Made by a program: the position numbers and the translations under genes
From: Variovorax sp. PBL-E5
GTDB taxonomy: Bacteria > Pseudomonadota > Gammaproteobacteria > Burkholderiales > Burkholderiaceae_C
Direction: 5' to 3'
DNA length: 64,000 nucleotides
NCBI RefSeq assembly: GCF_901827185.1
Contig: NZ_LR594672.1
Location: forward strand, 434,001 to 498,000
Notes under the pieces: generated by a model
Database searches by the model: none
The model's input: the letters and a program-made list of their open reading frames with translations, nothing else
What the model was told of the DNA's origin: nothing
Shown: in pieces, positions 57,839 through 64,000 of the stretch
Numbering within the stretch: the first letter of the stretch is position 1
Layout of the letters: every line of letters begins with the position of its first letter

Positions 57839-58147
57839 TCATGCAGCGCAAAGGTTTACCTTGGGAAGCTCAGGAGCTTCTCCCGGACGGGTGGTCTCGA
57901 AGTAGGTGCCGCCCATCAAGCCGGCGATGTCGTCCGACAGGTCCGCGTATGCGGGCTCAATACAAACCAGCTCGAGCTTGGGGTTCAGGAGGCCAATTTC
58001 GCGCCAGAGGTCCTGGTACGGGGCAGCCAGGTCGCGCGGTGCCTGGTTGGGCCGCATGCCGTGGGGAATCGCATAGACGCGGCATTGAGCTCGGCCTGGT
58101 GCGACGTAGATGGTCTCGGTATGGGTTTGGGGGGAAGCGGTCGTCAT
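57839..58147 (-). CDS. Hypothetical protein (102 aa)
   Basis: Start at the ATG at 58147 (MTTASPQTHTETIYVAPGRA), 29 nt after GCTACAC (58176-58182). The middle reads PNQAPRDLAAPYQDLWREIG, LLNPKLELVCIEPAYADLSD. A compact alpha/beta protein is likely. No family. It is a single-gene unit with its own terminator. Confidence 0.7.
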   Translation of the reverse strand: MTTASPQTHTETIYVAPGRAQCRVYAIPHGMRPNQAPRDLAAPYQDLWREIGLLNPKLELVCIEPAYADLSDDIAGLMGGTYFETTRPGEAPELPKVNLCAA

Positions 58148-58204
58148 TGCGAATCTCGGTGGTTGTCCTGGCTGGTGTAGCAAGCAGGAGTGGGGTATGC
58201 ACCA

Positions 58205-58237
58205 AAGATAAAGCCGCTGACACAGGGTCAGCGGCTG
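58205..58237 (-). terminator. Terminator of the 58242-59224 operon
   Basis: AGCCGCTGACCC-TGT-GTCAGCGGCT then TTATCTTT on the minus strand. Confidence 0.85.
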
Positions 58238-58241
58238 GAAA

Positions 58242-58673
58242 TCAGGTTGATGCCCCTGGCGGCTTCCAGGCGGCGACTTCCTTGGGGGCAAGGTTGGCTT
58301 GAATGGGAACGAACAGAACCTCGACTTGGTCCTTGCACTGCGCCTCGTACGCGACGCCTTGCACGAGCTCACCTTCGGCTTCACCTTCCGCAATCAGCAC
58401 CACTTCGGCGCCAACCCGGTAGTCCCCCTCGTCATCGCGCAGGATGGCGGCAAGTTCGGCTCGGTCGTCCGTGAGAGGGTGTATCGCGACGACCCGATGC
58501 TTGGGCATCTGCGCGTCTTGCACAATCTGCGCATACAACGACCAGCCCCCCGACACCTGGTAAGGGGCGCCCCGGTCCTTCGTGTTGACCAACAGATGCA
58601 GGAAGCCCTGCGCCGTCAGTTCCACATAGACGCTCGACACGAGCGAAATGTCACCGAGAACTTGTACTTTCAT
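58242..58673 (-). CDS. Hypothetical protein (143 aa)
   Basis: 143 residues (MKVQVLGDISLVSSVYVELT). The ATG overlaps the stop of the upstream gene (ATGA). Beta-rich: FLHLLVNTKDRGAPYQVSGG, VGAEVVLIAEGEAEGELVQG, QVEVLFVPIQANLAPKEVAA. Soluble, acidic. No family. Coupled to the 184-residue gene. Confidence 0.7.
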   Translation of the reverse strand: MKVQVLGDISLVSSVYVELTAQGFLHLLVNTKDRGAPYQVSGGWSLYAQIVQDAQMPKHRVVAIHPLTDDRAELAAILRDDEGDYRVGAEVVLIAEGEAEGELVQGVAYEAQCKDQVEVLFVPIQANLAPKEVAAWKPPGAST

Positions 58674-59224
58674 GCGCCGAGCACCTCGGCCATCTTGTCA
58701 AAGAGGCTGGGGGACTCGACGTGCAGCTGAGTGCCACCGGCGATGTCGTATTCCCGAAGGTTTGCGACCAGGCCATCAATGGCGGCCTTGCGACCGCGCA
58801 GGCGTTCACCGTCGTAGGCCCTCAGGCAGCTGACGATTTCATCTTCCGTCGAACCGACCTCCACGAGGCGGTCCCTGACCTTTTCCTTCGTCAAGGACGC
58901 CATCTTGTATTCGCCGCAGTTGGTACTGCCGGCAACAAGCTTTTCGCGCATCTCTTCCGTCAGCGTGCAACCCGCGCCCATCAGCAAGACGCCGAGGACC
59001 TGGTAGCCGATGGAGCGGTTGTAGCGCTCGCGTTCTTCGTCCCGCTCGCCGAGGCGACCGTCCAGCTTTGCGAACAATTCCGGAATGGCTGCCTCGAGCC
59101 GGGCGCGCGTGAGCGGTGTGTTCGCTTCGTCGTTCTCCAGGTCAATCTTGGCGAGTTCCAAGAGGTCGCACTCCCAGTCGAGCGCGTCGTCCGAGCCGAT
59201 GATGGCGTAGCTCCAGCATCCCAT
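58670..59224 (-). CDS. Hypothetical protein, weak DUF4259-like start (184 aa)
   Basis: 184 residues. The N-terminus MGCWSYAIIGSDDALDWECD recalls the MGxWG..xFxNDxALD start of DUF4259, an immunity-like family; the remainder is different. A coiled region RLGERDEERERYNRSIGYQV precedes a helical C-terminal half (VRDRLVEVGSTEDEIVSCLR). GCTACAGG lies 37 nt upstream (59261-59266). Heads a two-gene operon. Confidence 0.7.
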   Translation of the reverse strand: MGCWSYAIIGSDDALDWECDLLELAKIDLENDEANTPLTRARLEAAIPELFAKLDGRLGERDEERERYNRSIGYQVLGVLLMGAGCTLTEEMREKLVAGSTNCGEYKMASLTKEKVRDRLVEVGSTEDEIVSCLRAYDGERLRGRKAAIDGLVANLREYDIAGGTQLHVESPSLFDKMAEVLGA

Positions 59225-59308
59225 GTCTTTTCCTTTGTGTGATGAATAGGTCCTGAGACCTGTAGCGACCGAGCGGCGCCGCGGCTAAACGGACCGCCTA
59301 CACGGGCG

Positions 59309-59818
59309 ATGCCTCAGCTTCCTCACCTGGTCTCAATCGCCGCCCTCGAGCGCGCCTTCGACGCCAATGACGCGCCCCGTACCGCAGAACTCGTTCTTTC
59401 GGCCCTACGGCAGGGAAAGGGCGATGTGATGCGCTCGTTCACCGCGCACCCGTTCGAGGACGACTGGCGCGACTTCGCGACGAAAGCGGTGCGGGACTAC
59501 CTCCAAGCGGCGCAAGGGCACGTCTACGTCGTCGGGAATCCCCTTCAGCGGGACTTCCTGAAGGTGGGGAAGACGGGGCGCACGCCCGAGAAGCGCCTGG
59601 CCGAACTGAACAACGAAGCCGTGGTCGGCGCATTCATGTTGGTTGCCAGCTGGGAGGTGCTCGACCGCCACTATGTCGAGAAGGCGGCTCACCGCGCCCT
59701 GTCCTGCTTCGCCCGGGTCAAAGAGTTCTTCCAGGGCCACTACGAGCCAGTTTGCGCTGCGGTAGCGAAGGCTGTAGAGGAAGACCGAGCCGTTTTGGCC
59801 CGGGCAGGCTTCCGCTAA
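59309..59818 (+). CDS. T5orf172/GIY-YIG-like nuclease-family protein
   Basis: 169 residues. GHVYVVGNPLQRDFLKVGKT then GRTPEKRLAELN matches the T5orf172/MUG113 branch of the GIY-YIG superfamily, with the later His and Glu residues (VEKAAHRALSCF, KEFF). These proteins are predicted nucleases of phages and mobile elements. GCTAAACGG (59283-59291) lies ~20 nt upstream of the ATG. The C-terminus overlaps the convergent 82-residue gene by 4 nt. The first ~70 residues form a separate helical domain. Confidence 0.8.
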   Translation: MPQLPHLVSIAALERAFDANDAPRTAELVLSALRQGKGDVMRSFTAHPFEDDWRDFATKAVRDYLQAAQGHVYVVGNPLQRDFLKVGKTGRTPEKRLAELNNEAVVGAFMLVASWEVLDRHYVEKAAHRALSCFARVKEFFQGHYEPVCAAVAKAVEEDRAVLARAGFR

Positions 59819-60063
59819 TACAGCTCGACCGTCTCGAGCGTGAAATCGCTCGGGTAGCGCTCCCCGAGGAACTGGAAGATGGATTCCGCCTTGGTGTTCG
59901 AATCCGGTCTGACCAGCGCAACTCGTCGGGATGCTCGTCCGGGGGCGTGAAACCGAGCCTTGTGAAGCAGCAGCCCTCCGGCGTCCGGGGGAGCGCGGCT
60001 AGGAGCGCAGCCGGCACAAAAAAGCAGGTCAGGATTGCTTTGGCGGGCAGACTTGCATTCCAT
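59815..60063 (-). CDS. Small cysteine-containing protein (82 aa)
   Basis: 82 residues from an ATG at 60063. CKSARQSNPDLLFCAGCAPS gives a C-x10+-C-x2-C arrangement, and the C-terminus (KAESIFQFLGERYPSDFTLE) is clearly protein-like. No strong ribosome binding site. A frameshift in the middle cannot be excluded because the Pro/Arg-rich centre is less convincing. Confidence 0.45.
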   Translation of the reverse strand: MECKSARQSNPDLLFCAGCAPSRAPPDAGGLLLHKARFHAPGRASRRVALVRPDSNTKAESIFQFLGERYPSDFTLETVELY

Positions 60064-60080
60064 GTGGAAAAGCCCATAAT

Positions 60081-60440
60081 TTGAACGTGCTGCCCATCTA
60101 CCACCCGGACGCCCGGCTCGAGTTGCTCGACGTCCTCAAGGCGCCCGGCCGGGCGGTGAAACAATGTACTGGGATGATGATTGCTCGCCACCATGCCATG
60201 GACCTCGGCCTCGAGCCCCTGGCCCCCAGCGAATACCTGACCTCCGGTGCCGGGGGCTACGCTACGCTGTACGGGGTGGAGTATTCATACAACCTGTTCG
60301 GCCGAGTCGAGTGCGTCTATCAGGTCGAGGCTGGCGTAGTGACCCTTCTTGCCATCGACGCCTGGCAGGCTACCGCACGAGTCGGTCTTCCAAAGTCCGC
60401 GCCGGATGCGCGTGCACGCGCGTGGGGGCGGTCAACCTGA
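60081..60440 (+). CDS. Possible toxin-like partner of the HTH protein
   Basis: 119 residues from a TTG at 60081, or a GTG at 60087. Sequence MNVLPIYHPDARLELLDVLK, then GYATLYGVEYSYNLFGRVEC and QVEAGVVTLLAIDAWQATAR. The gene is 13 nt upstream of an XRE-type HTH gene and of matching size, as in reverse-order toxin-antitoxin pairs such as higBA. I do not see a clear RelE/HigB signature, so the toxin role is inferred from context only. Confidence 0.55.
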   Translation: MNVLPIYHPDARLELLDVLKAPGRAVKQCTGMMIARHHAMDLGLEPLAPSEYLTSGAGGYATLYGVEYSYNLFGRVECVYQVEAGVVTLLAIDAWQATARVGLPKSAPDARARAWGRST

Positions 60441-60453
60441 AGGAGAGAAGACC

Positions 60454-60813
60454 ATGGGACGAATGAACGTAAACGATGCCGCTGCCCAAGCGCGCGAGTC
60501 TGAGGAGTTTGAAGCAAGCCTGCTTCAAGACCCAGAAGTCCGGTTCGGGTTCGACAACTACGAAATGCTGAAGCAAATTGGGGCATTCCTCCGGGAGATG
60601 CGAAAGGAAGGTGCGCTGTCGCAGGAGGGGCTAGAGGCAGCCAGCGGGATTGGCCAGGCCGAAATCAGCCGCCTAGAGACAGGAGAGATGGAGCGCGGTC
60701 CTTCATTGCTGACGCTCGTCCGATTGGCACACGCAGCCGGAAAGCGATTGGTCCTTGGCCTGGAAGACCTGGAAGGCCAAACCAGCGAGCCGCGTCGGGT
60801 GATATCTCTTTGA
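60454..60813 (+). CDS. XRE-family HTH protein (antitoxin-like)
   Basis: 119 residues, ATG at 60454 with AAGGAGAG 8 nt upstream. The HTH is IGAFLREMRKEGALSQEGLE, AASGIGQAEISRLETGEMER, with the following LTLVRLAHAAGKRLVLGLED typical of HigA/XRE antitoxins. The N-terminal ~45 residues (NDAAAQARESEEFEASLLQD) are an acidic helical extension. Coupled with the gene before it; likely autoregulates. Confidence 0.8.
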   Translation: MGRMNVNDAAAQARESEEFEASLLQDPEVRFGFDNYEMLKQIGAFLREMRKEGALSQEGLEAASGIGQAEISRLETGEMERGPSLLTLVRLAHAAGKRLVLGLEDLEGQTSEPRRVISL

Positions 60814-60822
60814 GCGTGCCAC

Positions 60823-61110
60823 GTGTCCCTAGAAACATGGTCTGACGTGTGCGGCCTCGTCAGCGGCATCCTGCTCGTGGTGACGGCTTGGCGCAACGAC
60901 GGGCTCTATGGATTCGTCGACAACCTTCGAAAGGTTGTCTCAGACGCGAAGGCCAAGTCACGCCCCGAGGACCCGATGGCGCCCGTTGTAATAGCTGTAC
61001 TCGAAGCCGAACTGTCACGATGGTCCTGGGTAGACCGCTGGAGCTTGCGCGGCGGGGCTGTCTTCCTGGTCGCCGCTTTCCTGTTGAAGCTCTTGGCGCC
61101 AGCGAAATAG
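60823..61110 (+). CDS. Small membrane protein (95 aa)
   Basis: 95 residues from a GTG at 60823, 9 nt after the HTH gene. Hydrophobic segments at about 10-22 (GLVSGILLVVTAW) and 78-93 (GGAVFLVAAFLLKLLAPA), with a charged middle (KVVSDAKAKSRPEDPM). Likely the third gene of the toxin-antitoxin-like operon. Family unknown; the ribosome binding site is weak. Confidence 0.6.
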   Translation: MSLETWSDVCGLVSGILLVVTAWRNDGLYGFVDNLRKVVSDAKAKSRPEDPMAPVVIAVLEAELSRWSWVDRWSLRGGAVFLVAAFLLKLLAPAK

Positions 61111-61122
61111 CAGGTTGAGCTG

Positions 61123-61854
61123 CTAGCTCGCCACGAACTCGGCGACCGTTTCGAGAACGGCTTTCGCCTTACTGATGTCGAACTCGTTTTCCGTGCGCAC
61201 ACCGGACTCCATGTCCAGCCAGTAAGCTACGCTCAGTTCATCGACTGCTCGCGCCACGGTCGCGACGTTGCCTGGCGAAATGCCCCCCGCGAAACCGAGA
61301 AACGCGCTCCCAAGCCCCTTCGGAATGGTCCAGGCATCGGGCTTCACGCCACGGCCCTTTGACTCGTCGAGCAGCACGTGGACGCGCGACCGGTCATCGC
61401 CGGCGAGGTGACCGAGGAATAGCTCGATTGCCGCGGTAGTGCCGCCATGGCGCTGGAGGATGAGGTCAGGCCCGAGGTCCAGCGCGCGCCGGTAGAGGTC
61501 GAGCGTCTCGCTCACGCTGAATACCACCCCGCGCGCATTGATGTTCAATTGCAGCCGACCAGCCTGCAGGATGTCCGTTGGCAGGGCGCCGGCCTTCAGC
61601 TCCGCAAAAGCCTGAAGCCCGCACAGGTGAACGGCCGAACCGCCGGCGGCCCCCGCATCGAAAAAGCGCTCTCGCCAAGCCCTCGTCGGGTTGCGTGCCA
61701 GCCGCTCCTTCTCGGGTAGGTAAAGTAGCGCCCATTCGACAAACGGGTAGCGGCGTCCGAGCTCGGCCAACGCATCGACGGAGGTGTTGTCATCCGGGCC
61801 TGTCAGCGAGACTCTCTCGAGGCCGCCACGGACAGCCCTTGCGCCGGCGCTCAT
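61123..61854 (-). CDS. Phosphoribosylanthranilate-isomerase-like TIM-barrel protein
   Basis: 243 residues. The C-terminal FLGFAGGISPGNVATVARAV followed by YWLDMESGVRTENEFDISKA and KAVLETVAEF corresponds to the GGI.PENV and DvsSGVE...G.KD..K motifs of TrpF-like phosphoribosyl isomerases, though key residues differ. The N-terminal half lacks a usual TrpF start. Its ATG overlaps the stop of the preceding TIM-barrel gene (ATGA). Not a standard trp context; substrate unknown. Confidence 0.65.
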   Translation of the reverse strand: MSAGARAVRGGLERVSLTGPDDNTSVDALAELGRRYPFVEWALLYLPEKERLARNPTRAWRERFFDAGAAGGSAVHLCGLQAFAELKAGALPTDILQAGRLQLNINARGVVFSVSETLDLYRRALDLGPDLILQRHGGTTAAIELFLGHLAGDDRSRVHVLLDESKGRGVKPDAWTIPKGLGSAFLGFAGGISPGNVATVARAVDELSVAYWLDMESGVRTENEFDISKAKAVLETVAEFVAS

Positions 61855-62525
61855 GCTGCACGCCCCATTTCGAGCCGACCCATGAGGAGAGCTAGCAACT
61901 CGTAATCGAAGTCGTGGAAGCTCGCCGAGACCCCCGTTGCCACCAAGATGTGCGTGAGGTAGGGGGCGTACAGGTCGACGTTGTCCGGGGTGATTCCGCT
62001 GGCGATAGCGAGCGGGGCCTCACCCAGCGCCGCGCGCATGAGCTTCAGCTTTTCGACGTCTGCCGCCTTGCCGGTCGCCTCCCCGCTCGTGGTTGGAATC
62101 ATGCCGAACTCAACCGCGCGCTGCGCAGCCAGGCCCGGGTTGGGCTCCGCCGCCTGGTACTTGAACGCCACCCCTCCAAAAAACGCGTGCCCAGGATACT
62201 TGCGTAGCTCGGCGGCAATCGGAAGGCCCAGCGCGTCGTCCTCCGTCGTATTCACGCGCGCATTGTCAGCCTAGGTCATGTCCAGCCCGGCTGCGACATT
62301 GCGCCTAATGGCCTCTACGGCCGGCAGGGTCAGATAATTGATGCCGACCTGCTTGGTCGGCCAGGCAGCCTTGATTTCAAGCGCAGCGGGCTCGAGCAAC
62401 GAATCTCGCCCGTCCATCGAGATGAGCCACACCCCGTCGCACCCGGCGTCAAAGGCAACCGCGGCGTTGTGGAAGGCACGGGCCTTTTCAGCAAAGTGGA
62501 TGACTGGCAGGACAATTGGGCGCAT
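61851..62525 (-). pseudogene. TIM-barrel (BtpA-like) protein with an in-frame amber codon
   Basis: From the ATG at 62525 (AGGAG 5 nt upstream) the frame reads MRPIVLPVIHFAEKARAFHN, VAFDAGCDGVWLISMDG, to GLDMT, then TAG at 62271-62273. The same frame continues ADNARVNTTEDDALGLPIAA, FFGGVAFKYQAAEPNP, IASGITPDNVDLYAPYLTHI and FHDFDYELL to 61851. DMT-stop-ADNAR would be DMTWADNAR with TGG, so a single G-to-A change explains it. The whole 224-residue product resembles the BtpA-type phosphate-binding TIM barrels. It overlaps the next gene (ATGA). Restart at a GTG (62255) could give the C-terminal part only. Confidence 0.7.
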
Positions 62526-62583
62526 GGTGCTCCTGGGGGCTATGACTCGGAAATCGAAGTTTGAAGGCGGGCTGGCCCGGGGC

Positions 62584-63084
62584 CTAGTCCTCGTTGGAGG
62601 CACGTAGGCGGTCGACGAAGCTCGGTTGCGTGTCCCGCGGCCGCAGCTGCTCATGGTCTTCGCAGTACCAATGGGAAACCTTGTTGGCATCGACGCCGTA
62701 GCTGTAATCAGTTGGCGTTGAGCATACGGTGCACGAGGTCGCCGGAAGGAACGCCTTGCCCTTGAACATCCCGCAGTGCTTGCAGAACCCTGCACCGTTC
62801 GTGTACCCCCGGCGCTCGAACTCGTGGCCCGGACAAGCTTGATAGCGCTCGAACTTGGCAAATGCGTTTCGCTCCGCGTCCTCTACGTTGGAGCCTTCTC
62901 CTCGGATGAACGTCTCGGGGAACGCTTCGAAGTAGGCTGTGATGTATGGCTCGCCGCCGTCTCGGCGCAAGACCAGTCCCTTTGTCCCCCATTGGACGTA
63001 GCAATCTGCGGGCCAGGCACAGACCGGCGTATGGCCCGCATGAGCGTGGTGGCCCGGGCGGCAGTGGGCCGCGACGTTGGCCAT
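62584..63084 (-). CDS. Cysteine/histidine-rich protein, zinc-binding-like
   Basis: 166 residues (MANVAAHCRPGHHAHAGHTP). Metal ligands are abundant: CRPGHHAHAGHTPVCAWPAD, ACPGHEFERRGYTNGAGFCK then HCG, and SCTVCSTPTD with YCEDH. The middle (GLVLRRDGGEPYITAYFEAF) looks like a small alpha/beta domain. It begins 3 nt after the upstream gene, so the two are co-transcribed. Family unknown. Confidence 0.7.
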   Translation of the reverse strand: MANVAAHCRPGHHAHAGHTPVCAWPADCYVQWGTKGLVLRRDGGEPYITAYFEAFPETFIRGEGSNVEDAERNAFAKFERYQACPGHEFERRGYTNGAGFCKHCGMFKGKAFLPATSCTVCSTPTDYSYGVDANKVSHWYCEDHEQLRPRDTQPSFVDRLRASNED

Positions 63085-63087
63085 GGC

Positions 63088-63894
63088 TCACGCCTCCCAC
63101 GGTGGCGGAAAGTCGCACAAGGTGCCGTCGACCTGCGTGTACGAGTAGGCCCAATGCCCGGCTCCAGACCGGTCGTCGAACTGATATTGGTAGACAAGGT
63201 GATGCTCCGGCGAGCCCACCCCTATGCGGATGCCCCGGTCGACACTGGGCCGCTCGGGCAATGCACCCTTGAAATCGGGCGTCCGCCCCGCAACCGAGCG
63301 GGGACGGATGACCTCGTAGCCCTGCCGGCCGGCCGCCGAGGACACGAACCACCGGCTGGCAAGCCGAGCTGCCATCAGCTGGCGCTCCGCCGCGAGTTGG
63401 AGGAGGATGGACTTGGCAACAGGGCGCTCGCTCTCGCCGAGGAGAGCGACCTTGCCGCCCCCTTCAGCGGCTACCGCGAAATCCTCAGCTGACTCTAGAA
63501 GGCTCTCGTAGGCGGCGCGGTCGAACTCGAACGACACTTCCCGCGGCTCCCCCTCGACGAAGCCCCTGCTGCGCAGGTAGTCGAAGTAAGCCTGCGAGAA
63601 CGTCCAGGAGACCGCGCCCGTCCTTCTACGGACATGAACCGGCTCGAAGACGCCGGCGCACTCAGGCACACCGCACTCACAGTTCAGGAGGAAGAGTTGC
63701 GCCCCGCGCAGTCGACCTGCCAGTAGGATGTTTCCGTCAAGGCGGGGACCGTCGGTGGTCTCATCCTTCGTGGAGGCGAAGGGCTTGCCGTCGACGATGA
63801 GCGTGAGGTGCACCAGCTGGTTGGGTTGGACCGGCTCGCAGACGAAGGGGCGGCTCAGCTCGCCGAGTTCGCAATGGATTTCGAGGGTGTTCAT
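63088..63894 (-). CDS. Hypothetical protein (268 aa)
   Basis: 268 residues (MNTLEIHCELGELSRPFVCE). NCECGVPECAGVFEPVHVRR has a C-x-C-x4-C cluster, possibly metal-binding, followed by a WTFSQAYFDYLRSRGF helix. The C-terminal part (VYQYQFDDRSGAGHWAYSYT) is aromatic-rich. It is the first gene of a two-gene unit with the 166-residue protein. The remaining 106 nt to the window edge hold its upstream region only. Confidence 0.7.
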   Translation of the reverse strand: MNTLEIHCELGELSRPFVCEPVQPNQLVHLTLIVDGKPFASTKDETTDGPRLDGNILLAGRLRGAQLFLLNCECGVPECAGVFEPVHVRRRTGAVSWTFSQAYFDYLRSRGFVEGEPREVSFEFDRAAYESLLESAEDFAVAAEGGGKVALLGESERPVAKSILLQLAAERQLMAARLASRWFVSSAAGRQGYEVIRPRSVAGRTPDFKGALPERPSVDRGIRIGVGSPEHHLVYQYQFDDRSGAGHWAYSYTQVDGTLCDFPPPWEA

Positions 63895-64000
63895 AGTTTG
63901 AGGCCAACACGCTTCTCAGCGGAAGCTTTGTATATGGACTGCGCTTATCGCGGCGCCGGACTCGAAGCACGAAGCCGCCGCCTAAAGCGCATTGTCGTAT

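Noticed and set aside
1..64000. tRNA, rRNA, riboswitch, integrase, plasmid replication or conjugation genes
   Set aside because: None was recognised on reading either strand. Absence is by eye only; tRNAscan-SE, Infernal and a profile search would settle it.

Overview
The window is GC-rich DNA, about 60 to 65 percent by eye. Genes are densely packed with Shine-Dalgarno starts and Rho-independent terminators. A type I-E CRISPR-Cas locus, LexA-type SOS boxes and an imuA/imuB/dnaE2 mutasome together suggest a betaproteobacterium, probably Burkholderiales. There are no rRNA, tRNA or ribosomal protein genes, most genes are hypothetical and several are broken. I infer a megaplasmid or chromosomal accessory region; no replication or transfer gene in the window proves either.

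Layout. 1-2.7 kb: a partial secreted protein and a three-gene minus-strand operon (DGQHR protein, DUF6884 protein, uracil-DNA-glycosylase-like protein). 3.1-14.7 kb: a type I-E CRISPR-Cas island on the minus strand, with three arrays between its gene blocks. One array is regular and two are decayed. cas1 is frameshifted. The island lies between the intact 3' end of dnaE2 (14665) and a second, diverged copy of the last ~34 dnaE2 codons (3137-3240) just after cas6e. This suggests the island arrived by recombination at dnaE2. 14.7-32.1 kb: dnaE2, a triple-HTH regulator, a 3215-residue exported repeat protein, then imuB and imuA. dnaE2 and imuA each have a TACTG-N10-CAGT SOS box. The mutasome genes keep strand and order but are split by ~12 kb of opposite-strand genes.

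32-64 kb: mostly short, separately transcribed genes of unknown function, mixed with recognisable ones: nucleoside 2-deoxyribosyltransferase, RarA, a Crp/Fnr regulator, a YkgJ-type cysteine-cluster protein, TatD, a T5orf172/GIY-YIG-like protein, a toxin-antitoxin-like pair, and two TIM-barrel genes (one with an internal amber codon). Many of these genes have a near-identical promoter-like element, G/C-CTA-N-A-C/G, about 25-37 nt before the start codon. The same element precedes cas3 and the giant gene.

The best candidates for something undescribed are: an mRNA at 36.4-36.6 kb, bounded by terminators, that encodes only three related peptides of 11, 11 and 9 residues, each with its own strong ribosome binding site; two neighbouring proteins (51-54 kb) built from SymE/AbrB-like repeats; the shared promoter element; and the DGQHR/DUF6884 operon beside the CRISPR island. 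Recognition of families is from memory of motifs; no database search was run.
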